This document shows positions 57,749 through 64,000 of a stretch of DNA of 64,000 bases, one piece after another. Source of the stretch: Bordetella sp. H567 (GTDB taxonomy: Bacteria > Pseudomonadota > Gammaproteobacteria > Burkholderiales > Burkholderiaceae_B); NCBI RefSeq assembly GCF_001704295.1, contig NZ_CP012334.1, positions 652,084 to 716,083 of the forward strand. Direction: 5' to 3'. Under the pieces are notes generated by a model. The model was given only the letters and a program-made list of their open reading frames with translations, ran no database searches and was not told where the DNA came from. The number at the start of each line of letters is the position of its first letter. The first letter of the stretch is position 1. A program made the translations under genes and the position numbers.

Positions 57749-60514
57749 CTATGCGACGTCAGATAGCTGGGAACGGATCCGTGCGGCCTTCATGCGATCG
57801 CGCTGGTCGAGAATTCGCCCGATCTGCTGGGCCAGATCTTCGGTGTCCGCCCCGCCGGCCGGCGACAGCTGAATCGTGATCGTGTCGCCCTGGATGACGA
57901 TCTGACGGCCGCCGGCCGCCGCCGCGATTGGCGCACGGGTATCGAAGCTGAGCGGTTGGCCGTCGCTGCCGGTCGGCTCGAACGCCAAGGCCGCTGGCGC
58001 CGCCAGAGCCCCGCTTACCGCGATCGCGCCGGCCAGCGCGCGCGCCGCATCGACGGCCAAGGGTTGCTGACGCGCGATGCCGATGGCTGCGCCCTGCGAC
58101 ACGAATTCGCCCAGGCCGATAAATACGCGGCTGGGCGACCGGATGCCCAGCTTGTCCTTGAACCACCCGACCACGTCGTCACCCATGCCGACTATCGAGT
58201 CCTTCACCGCGCCGGCCATGCCGGTGATGCCGCTGATCAGGCCGGTCATCAGCATCGCGCCGAACTCGGTGAACTTCGCCGGTAGCTGGATGCCAAGGGT
58301 AGCCAGGGCGCCTGAGATAACGTCATAGAGCAGCTGCAGGGGGTTCCAGTTCATGAGCGCATAGCCCAGGCCAGTAACCCCGCCGTTAAAAATCCCGGTG
58401 ATGGATGCCCACATGGAGCCAAAGACGGACACCGCACCATCCCAGATGCGCTGCGCGGCCCCGGAAACGGCCTGTACGGCGTTCTCGAACGTCGAGGCAA
58501 CCTTCGCCCATAGATCGCTGAAAAACGCCTTGAGGGGCGTCCAGTACTCGTATATCAGGGCGGCCGCTAGGGCGATCGCCGTGATCGTCAGCCCGATAGG
58601 GTTCAGGAGCATGGTGCGGCCAACGAACATGATCGCTGATCCGGCGAGTCGAAAGCCGTCGGCCAGCAGACTTAGTGCACGCGCGCCGAGGCCGCCTTGG
58701 ACACCCAGCGTCGTCAGACCGAATCGGACGATGGCCAGCGGGCCGATTACGGCGGCCAGGCCGATCGTAAGCGTGCCACCGGCCACCATGAGGCCGGCGA
58801 GCACCGTCAACGCGGAGACAAGGACCGTCGCCGTGGTGGCGTGCTTTTGCATGAAGTCGGTCACCTTCTCCGTGGCCGCCGCCGTGATGCGCAGCACACC
58901 GTTATAAAGCGGGGAGATCTTTTCCCCGAGTTCAAGCTGGAGGTCGCGCCACCGGGCCAGCACCTCGACTTCGCGGCCTTGGGTCAGGGTCTTTCCCAGA
59001 GAGACCGATTGGTCGATGTCGGCCGCGCCCTTGTTCAGCCGTTCGTTCTTGTGGATTTGCTGCGCCTGCATGACCAGCGTCGTGAACAGGTTGGCCCCCG
59101 TGCGGTTGGTGATCATCGACGAGATTGCGTCGTTGATGGCGCCGGGGTCGGTTACCCCCTTTGCAGCCAACTTCGGCAGCAAGACCTGCTCGACCCACTC
59201 CAGGGGGGATGCCTTGAAAAGCTCACCACCGGTAAGTGCGCCAGGCGCCACGCGCTTCACGGTGCCGATCTTCGTGTACTCGACCATCTTGGGATTGACC
59301 AGGCCGTATTTCATCAGCTCGCTGACCGCGCGCACGGTGGTCTTCCCCTGGTACAAATTGCTGTATGCACTCATGAGGCCGGTGCCCACCGCATGGCCGC
59401 CCATTTCCTGGATCAGCGGTTCCATCTGGTAGTAGAAGGCGTCGTTCCGTAACTGCTTGGCAGCCACGCCGCCCCGCTGGATGAAGTCACGCCATTGGTC
59501 CCCGCCGACTCGCCCGCCGGTCGCCGACAGCACCTTCTGCACCATGTTTGCCTCGCGATCGAACGACGCCTGGTCCTTCGCGCCACCTCGCAGCTCGATC
59601 ACCTTGAGCATGTTCATGAAGGCTTCCTCGTTTGCCTTCGCTTCTCCGCTCCCGTACATCGCTTCGTTCGCAAACTTCATCTTCGCCAACGTCGGCATGG
59701 CCATCTGGGCGTGGTGTTCGTCGGCGAAGATGGTCAGGGCATCCCGCATCAGCACAATGTTGTCGGTGGTCGACGTGCCGTATTGCTTCATCGCGCGGGC
59801 ATACTTGGCGGCGTCCTCGGTGGCGTGATCCCCAAGGCCCAGCGCCTTAATGCGCACGGCTTCGCGCTCGAAGTCCTTGGATTGCTCCAGGGAGCCCTCC
59901 AGACCATGCAGGCCATGCATGCCTGCGCTGCGGGCGGCGTAGCCGGCGATCGCCATATTGGCCGCCGTCCCTTGTGCGGCATGCAGCTTGTCACGCGCGG
60001 CGCTCATGGCCTTCTGGCGCGCCGTTACGGCGTCCATCTGCTCGACCTGCTTTGACATGGCGGCCGTGGTCGCCGTAATGCGGCTTCGCAGGTCCTGCTC
60101 GTGCTGGGCGAGGCTGCTGGTCGACACCCCTGCCGCGCCGAGCCGATCGCGCATGACTTGAAGCTGCTGGGCTTGCTGGCTGGCCTGTTCCTTCAGCTTG
60201 CCGGCGCTCACGACCGCGCGATCGAAATCCCTCTGCATAGCCCGCGTCGGCGTGCCGGCTCCTTTCATCTCGGCAGCCAGGCCCCGGATACGGTCCTGGG
60301 TCGCCTGCAGGTCGCCGCGGGTAGTGGAGAGACCTTTAGACAGGTCGCGAAACTTGCCAACCTGGCGTTGGGTATCTTCCAGCCCCTTGAGCCTGCTGCG
60401 CAGATCTTGGAGGGCTTGCGCGGTGCCCGTGCTCGCGCCGATGATCTTCTTCAGAGGGCCGCTCAACTTGTCTTGGATCGCGGTAATGACGCGCAGCTGA
60501 AGGGTCTTATCCAT
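57749..60514 (-). CDS. Phage tail tape measure protein (P2 gpT)
   Basis: The 921-residue protein fixes tail length and fills the tube. N-terminal residues about 1-190 are predicted coiled coil (LQDLRSRLKGLEDTQRQVGKF...), there is a hydrophobic block (about 540-680, for example LVSALTVLAGLMVAGGTLTIG), and a C-terminal part with DDVVGWFKDKLGIRSPSRVF, a motif seen in many tape measure proteins. Its length predicts a tail roughly like that of P2 (P2 T is about 815 residues). It starts 3 bp after the E' stop. Confidence 0.93.
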   Translation of the reverse strand: MDKTLQLRVITAIQDKLSGPLKKIIGASTGTAQALQDLRSRLKGLEDTQRQVGKFRDLSKGLSTTRGDLQATQDRIRGLAAEMKGAGTPTRAMQRDFDRAVVSAGKLKEQASQQAQQLQVMRDRLGAAGVSTSSLAQHEQDLRSRITATTAAMSKQVEQMDAVTARQKAMSAARDKLHAAQGTAANMAIAGYAARSAGMHGLHGLEGSLEQSKDFEREAVRIKALGLGDHATEDAAKYARAMKQYGTSTTDNIVLMRDALTIFADEHHAQMAMPTLAKMKFANEAMYGSGEAKANEEAFMNMLKVIELRGGAKDQASFDREANMVQKVLSATGGRVGGDQWRDFIQRGGVAAKQLRNDAFYYQMEPLIQEMGGHAVGTGLMSAYSNLYQGKTTVRAVSELMKYGLVNPKMVEYTKIGTVKRVAPGALTGGELFKASPLEWVEQVLLPKLAAKGVTDPGAINDAISSMITNRTGANLFTTLVMQAQQIHKNERLNKGAADIDQSVSLGKTLTQGREVEVLARWRDLQLELGEKISPLYNGVLRITAAATEKVTDFMQKHATTATVLVSALTVLAGLMVAGGTLTIGLAAVIGPLAIVRFGLTTLGVQGGLGARALSLLADGFRLAGSAIMFVGRTMLLNPIGLTITAIALAAALIYEYWTPLKAFFSDLWAKVASTFENAVQAVSGAAQRIWDGAVSVFGSMWASITGIFNGGVTGLGYALMNWNPLQLLYDVISGALATLGIQLPAKFTEFGAMLMTGLISGITGMAGAVKDSIVGMGDDVVGWFKDKLGIRSPSRVFIGLGEFVSQGAAIGIARQQPLAVDAARALAGAIAVSGALAAPAALAFEPTGSDGQPLSFDTRAPIAAAAGGRQIVIQGDTITIQLSPAGGADTEDLAQQIGRILDQRDRMKAARIRSQLSDVA

Positions 60515-60516
60515 CG

Positions 60517-60633
60517 TTACTCTTCCGGTGTGGCTCTGACGCGTGCACGCTCGCGCCAGTCCATCAGCTCAGTCAGTGATAGCGCGTCCATCGCGGCGGG
60601 CGGCCAGTGGAAGACCACCGCGATGTCCGCCAT
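60517..60633 (-). CDS. Tail assembly chaperone, E' reading frame (GpE family)
   Basis: ATG 60633 to TAA 60517, 38 residues. The sequence MADIAVVFHWPPAAMDALS followed by an L-T-E-L-M-D-W helix is an excellent match to the P2 GpE family, which is short and often missed. The same frame is open upstream to the slippery site at 60681-60687, so this segment is expected to be made mainly as the C-terminal part of a -1 frameshift fusion. Confidence 0.9.
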   Translation of the reverse strand: MADIAVVFHWPPAAMDALSLTELMDWRERARVRATPEE

Positions 60634-60641
60634 CGGATCTT

Positions 60642-60998
60642 CTACAGTCCGGGGAAGGCCGCGCGGTCCTGCTTCGTCAGCAAAAAACCGGCGACCTTCG
60701 TCCCGATCGCGGCCAGGTCGGCCGGATCCATGAGTGCGACTTCCGCGCTCGAAATCGACGGATTCGTGACGCGGGGGATGACCGTCTGCAATGCGGTGAC
60801 GTCCATATTCGCGAGCGCGACGAGGGTGGTGCCACGCAGCGCGCCGGCATTGGGCCGCATGAGGACGACGGACTTGATCTCGGTCGACCCACGTTTGATG
60901 GGCTCGTCCAACTCGACGGCATTGGGATCGGTAGGGGTCGCCGGGGCCGCAGCGGTTTCGCTGGCGGTGGCAGCTGTGGCGGGGGTTGGGTTCGTCAT
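60642..60998 (-). CDS. Tail assembly protein E (frameshifts into E')
   Basis: The 118-residue protein matches the Mu/P2 E-type chaperone that sits between the tube and the tape measure genes. An alanine/threonine-rich start is followed by PIKRGSTEIKSVVLMRPNAG and ending LTKQDRAAFPGL. Near its end the codons GGT TTT TTG carry the T-TTT-TTG slippery heptamer, which would give a 160-residue E-E' fusion. Confidence 0.88.
   Translation of the reverse strand: MTNPTPATAATASETAAAPATPTDPNAVELDEPIKRGSTEIKSVVLMRPNAGALRGTTLVALANMDVTALQTVIPRVTNPSISSAEVALMDPADLAAIGTKVAGFLLTKQDRAAFPGL
60681..60687 (-). other. Programmed -1 frameshift site TTTTTTG
   Basis: The minus strand reads T TTT TTG in the phase needed for slippage (X XXY YYZ) at codons 104-106 of gene E. 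After a -1 shift the frame stays open through 16 linker codons and enters the E' frame at its own ATG, with no stop in between. P2 uses the same heptamer for E/E+E'. Confidence 0.85.
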
Positions 60999-61012
60999 GG
61001 TTTCATGCTTCC

Positions 61013-61534
61013 TTAGATGCCGATCGCCTTACGCAGCGCTTCCATACGGTCGACGCCTGCGTACATTTCGATCATGTTGAGAATGTCGATTTCGACGAGA
61101 ACTTCGCCGTTCATCGTTTCCTTGTAGTAGACGCACTCGGTGGTGATGTCCCACTCGGTGTCTTCGCTGACCTTGGCTTCGCCGCGATCGACTACGCTAT
61201 GGCGGCCGCGCACGACAACTTCGACGGCGTCCACTCCGCCGCCGTCGATATCGTCTCGCTCGAAGCCCTGCGTGAAGCGCAGCAGCACCCCGGAGACCGA
61301 CGTCGCGCCGTACTGCTGCAAGATCTGCTTCGTATAGCCGCCGACCTTCCATTTCAGCTGCAGGGAGTTTTCGTCCAGGCCGTGATCGACCTTGGCCGAG
61401 CCGTTCATCCCGCCCGCCCGGTACGCTTCCATCTTGCGTTCCAGGTTAGGCAGGGTGACCGAGGTGCACTGGCCCAGATAGGACGTGCCCTCGTTGAATA
61501 CATTCATCTGTTTGAGCTTACGGGGCATACCCAT
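61013..61534 (-). CDS. Phage major tail tube protein FII
   Basis: The 173-residue protein matches P2 FII, the tube subunit. Its start MGMPRKLKQMNVFNEGTSYLG and the segments LPNLERKMEAYRAGGM and VEIDILNMIEMYAGVDRMEA are typical. It lies between the sheath and E genes as in P2. Confidence 0.95.
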   Translation of the reverse strand: MGMPRKLKQMNVFNEGTSYLGQCTSVTLPNLERKMEAYRAGGMNGSAKVDHGLDENSLQLKWKVGGYTKQILQQYGATSVSGVLLRFTQGFERDDIDGGGVDAVEVVVRGRHSVVDRGEAKVSEDTEWDITTECVYYKETMNGEVLVEIDILNMIEMYAGVDRMEALRKAIGI

Positions 61535-61592
61535 GTCTCAACTCCAATTGGATGGTGGTGATAGGACGCGCCCACCGGACGCGTCGTAGGGG

Positions 61593-62771
61593 TTAAGCGT
61601 TCACGCGTGCTGCGAAGTCCAGCAGGTAGCGATCGGTGATTCGTTGCTGGAACACCAGGTTTTCGAGCGGCGGCACCGGCGTGTAGTCGTAGTCGATGTA
61701 CGCCTTGCCCGACTTCAAGACATCGACGGTATTCGGCTCCTCGTCGTACCAGGCGCTGCCGTCGATGATGTAGCCCTGGGCCTTCAATTCCGCGAACTTG
61801 CGGTTGATGCCTTCGATGACGTCTTTGATGAGGGTCGGGTGCATCGGAGCATCGACCGCCCACATATGGGCATCGGCGACCGTGTCGGCCAGGATCTGCG
61901 CCGTACGGGTGTAGTTCTCGAAGGGATAAAGGCTGTCGGGACCGGCGCAGGTTCGGCTACCCCAGAATCGGAAGCCTTCCTTGTTGATCAGCACCGTCAC
62001 GTCCTTCGCGTTCAGGTAATCCGCGTCGGTGGCCGTGCTTTGCAGGTCCCAATAGACGTCCTTCGTGACACCGGTCGCGCCGTTCACCACGACGTTGGAG
62101 AGGGTCTTGTGCCATCCGACCTCCTCGTCGATCTTCGCCCGCAGGCCCAAGGCCACGGCGACAGACGACAGCGGGTCGGTCGCTTTCGTGACGGTGTTGA
62201 AATTGGTGAACTCCGGCCAGATCAGCATGAGTTCGCGCTGGCCGAAGGTCTCGCGATACGCCGCCACATCTTCCTTGGTTGCGCAGTCCCATGCATAGGC
62301 GTACACGAAGCCGCGCAGCGCCTGGGCGACGCTGACCAGCGCGGCGGTCACATCCGCGTTATCCAAGCCTGGGGCGCCCAGGATGCGCGGCGTGACAAGC
62401 GGGCCGCTCGTCTTCGCCGCCAGTAGTGCCTGCACGCCCTGGTACTGACCGGTGGGCGAGACGCCGCCGATCACGTTGGCCGTGGTCTCGGCCTCGGTCG
62501 CCCCCTCTTCCACGCGCACTACCACGCAGACTGGATTCGTCTGTAGGCCGATGCCTTCAAGGGCACGGCGCAAGGTGCCGGTCGAGCCGGCCTTGCCCAT
62601 GGCCGTTTTCACATTGGTCACCAGCACCGGACGGTTGATAGGGAAGGTGGCTTCGTCGGCATCAGCCGCGGTTACCACCAGGCCAACGATGGCCGTTGCA
62701 ATAGTTCGGATGGGACGGGTTCCGCCATCGAGCTCGATGACACGTACGCCGTGGTGATAGTCGGTCGCCAT
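61593..62771 (-). CDS. Phage contractile tail sheath protein FI
   Basis: The 392-residue protein matches P2 FI (about 396 residues), whose polymer contracts on infection. The start MATDYHHGVRVIELDGGTRPI is the classical sheath N-terminus, and ANVIGGVSPTGQYQG and DYDYTPVPPLENLVF are conserved. I chose ATG 62771, with AGAGG upstream; an in-frame ATG at 62825 would add 18 unconserved residues. A sheath means a contractile (myovirus) tail. Confidence 0.95.
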   Translation of the reverse strand: MATDYHHGVRVIELDGGTRPIRTIATAIVGLVVTAADADEATFPINRPVLVTNVKTAMGKAGSTGTLRRALEGIGLQTNPVCVVVRVEEGATEAETTANVIGGVSPTGQYQGVQALLAAKTSGPLVTPRILGAPGLDNADVTAALVSVAQALRGFVYAYAWDCATKEDVAAYRETFGQRELMLIWPEFTNFNTVTKATDPLSSVAVALGLRAKIDEEVGWHKTLSNVVVNGATGVTKDVYWDLQSTATDADYLNAKDVTVLINKEGFRFWGSRTCAGPDSLYPFENYTRTAQILADTVADAHMWAVDAPMHPTLIKDVIEGINRKFAELKAQGYIIDGSAWYDEEPNTVDVLKSGKAYIDYDYTPVPPLENLVFQQRITDRYLLDFAARVNA

Positions 62772-62835
62772 TTCCTGGGCCTCTGCACGTTGAGAAAGGG
62801 CGCTTTCGGGCGCCGTGGTGTTCATGCAGAAGTGT

Positions 62836-62865
62836 GCTCGCGTGCGCGCGGAATCACACGCGAGC
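62836..62865. repeat. 9-bp hairpin between the methylase and sheath genes
   Basis: GCTCGCGTG and CACGCGAGC form a perfect 9-bp stem with a 12-nt loop in the 126-bp gap between dam and FI. No T-run follows in either direction. It may adjust the level of tail gene transcript or be a late-promoter binding site. Confidence 0.4.
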
Positions 62866-62897
62866 GCATACGTAAAGGGTTGTGCGACAAACAGCGG

Positions 62898-63689
62898 TTA
62901 GAAGAGTGAAGCGGGCTGTGCCTTCGTGTCCCAGCTGAAGATTACGACCTCGGACCTGTCAACGCCGGCGCCGCCGCCGACCGTGTACTTGATGTCGGTC
63001 GATTCAATAGTGAAGTCCCGGAACAGCGCGCGGATGTCAGGGTGGTCGTTGAGCGTAACCATGGCCTTGCCTTTCATCGTGCGCAGCGTTTCCGCCAGTT
63101 CTTCGTACTGCGCCCATTCGAAGCCGACGCCGTAGCCCTCGGTCTGCCAGTAAGGCGGATCCATGAAGAAGAACGTGTGCGCCCGGTCATAGCGACGGAC
63201 GCATTCCTGCCACGGCAGGTTTTCAATGTAGGTGTTTGCCAGGCGCATCCAGGCGGCGGATAGCATTTCCTCGATCCGCAACACGGAGAACCCCGGCGCC
63301 GCGGTCGTGGCCACGCCGTAGGTCTGTCCCTGGACCTTTCCGCCAAACGCCGATTGTTGCAGGTAGAAAAACCGTGCGGCACGCTGGATGTCTGTCAGGG
63401 TGTCGGTCGGCGTGATCTGGTGCCACCGGAATATCTCGCGGCTGGAAAATGCCCATTTGAATTGACGCACCAGCTCTTCGAGGTGGTGCTTGACGACGCG
63501 ATATAGGTTGACCAGTTCTTGATTGACATCGTTTATGACCTCGACGTCGGCCGGCACCGGACGCATGAAGTACATGGCGGCGCCGCCGGCGAAGGGCTCG
63601 ACATAGCACTCGTGCGGCGGGAAGTACGGGAGAAGGCGATCGGCGAGACGACGCTTGCCGCCGATCCAGGGGATGATGGGGGTAGCCAT
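62898..63689 (-). CDS. Phage DNA adenine methylase (Dam/D12 class)
   Basis: The 263-residue protein begins MATPIIPWIGGKRRLADRL and shows the AdoMet motif VEPFAGGAAMYFM and catalytic DPPYW (about 175), the order of alpha-type N6-adenine methylases such as Dam. It should methylate adenine in an unknown short sequence, protecting phage DNA or altering host expression. A 39-codon in-frame extension upstream is not conserved-looking and was left out. It is upstream of the sheath gene on the same strand. Confidence 0.9.
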   Translation of the reverse strand: MATPIIPWIGGKRRLADRLLPYFPPHECYVEPFAGGAAMYFMRPVPADVEVINDVNQELVNLYRVVKHHLEELVRQFKWAFSSREIFRWHQITPTDTLTDIQRAARFFYLQQSAFGGKVQGQTYGVATTAAPGFSVLRIEEMLSAAWMRLANTYIENLPWQECVRRYDRAHTFFFMDPPYWQTEGYGVGFEWAQYEELAETLRTMKGKAMVTLNDHPDIRALFRDFTIESTDIKYTVGGGAGVDRSEVVIFSWDTKAQPASLF

Positions 63690-64000
63690 TTGGTGATTTG
63701 AAGGGGGAAGTGGTAGCCTGACCCCGCCTGTCGACAGGTGGCGCGGCCCTGGCCGTTCTGGCAGCTTTCCTCTGCTGGTACGGGGCATGGAAAGGTGTTC
63801 CCGCACCTACCATGTCGCCGCGTCTGTTAGTGTTCACCGCCCAGCCCTTGCGCTGGGCGGTTCTCTTTGGCGCTCGCACGCCAGGTGCTGTGCGGATCTT
63901 GAGATCCGACGAACAGTTCAAGTTTGCCTTGCCGTTGCCCTGCACGCGATGGCATACGTCCGTATCGCGGATAGCCACAAACGCAGCGCACGAGCCGACC
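63690..64000. other. Structured non-coding region at the right edge
   Basis: This 311-bp stretch has no convincing gene. It contains the leader described in the next entry and, toward the right edge, about 130 bp in which nothing was recognised. A long minus-strand open frame crosses it and continues out of phase into the methylase gene, but its composition does not look like protein. Confidence 0.55.
63713..63868 (-). ncRNA. Candidate C4/Ash-type multi-hairpin RNA leader upstream of dam
   Basis: Several hairpins lie in order. Read on the minus strand they are CCGCCCAGC/GCTGGGCGG (63837-63860), GGTG-N6-CACC, CAGC-N8-GCTG, and the 12-bp palindrome CCTGTCGACAGG (63727-63738). Between them are ACATGGT and, toward the gene, AGGCTACCACTTCC, which recall the conserved ends of the C4 antisense RNA/Ash/Icd leader regions of many phages. 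The outer hairpin also reads as a plus-strand terminator (TTCTCTTT). The match is from memory of the pattern only. Confidence 0.35.

Noticed and set aside
63223..63978. 251-codon minus-strand frame upstream of and over dam
   Set aside because: Its end is out of phase inside dam, and its start lies in the hairpin-rich leader; more likely the usual Ash-type misreading of a structured RNA than a protein.

Overview
The window is chromosomal DNA of a high-GC betaproteobacterium of the Alcaligenaceae, most likely Bordetella or Achromobacter. The clues are a lysine-rich H1-type histone with the C-terminus typical of Bordetella BpH1, a Bug-family solute-binding protein, and betaproteobacterial gene orders such as glyA-nrdR-ribD and argC-...-erpA. 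Positions 1 to about 48.6 kb are core genome. From the serine tRNA at 48608 to the right edge the DNA is a prophage whose far end lies outside the window.

Core region, left to right: a YggT-type membrane protein (cut by the window edge), the H1-like histone, and nrdAB for class Ia ribonucleotide reductase. The nrdA promoter carries two NrdR boxes, and the regulator gene nrdR lies 24 kb away in the same window. Next come a Bug binding protein, an alpha/beta hydrolase, a lipoprotein, gltX, a PatZ-like protein acetyltransferase, an esterase, darP (yjgA) and pmbA. A complete branched-chain amino acid ABC operon (livKHMGF) has a hairpin terminator between livK and livH. Then follow rplM-rpsI, argC, a coiled-coil membrane protein, erpA, anmK, an M23 peptidase, tyrS, a PEBP-family protein, glyA-nrdR-ribD-ribE, the stress cluster prkA-yeaH-spoVR, a five-gene dipeptide-type ABC transporter operon ending in a cytosolic M14 peptidase, a BamE-like lipoprotein, a YadA-type trimeric autotransporter and an isochorismatase-like hydrolase.

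Prophage region (48.6-64.0 kb): a P4-type tyrosine integrase faces away from tRNA-Ser(GGA), the presumed attachment site. Behind it is a 0.3 kb block of repeated CCGTGGGAC motifs with a perfect DnaA box and an AT-rich tract, which looks like an iteron-type replication origin. On the minus strand a tightly overlapping early operon runs Cro-like regulator, Ogr/Delta-type zinc finger, five small genes of unknown function (two shorter than 60 codons), AlpA-like regulator and a P4-alpha-like primase/helicase. A CI-like repressor is divergent from it across an operator region. The late module is P2-like and on the minus strand: sheath FI, tube FII, E with a -1 frameshift to E', tape measure T, U and D. 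A Dam-type methylase lies upstream of the sheath gene, preceded by a multi-hairpin leader resembling the C4/Ash regions of other phages. The element therefore combines P4-type integration and replication with P2-type tail genes.

Calls rest on reading motifs and gene order by eye. No similarity search or folding program was run.
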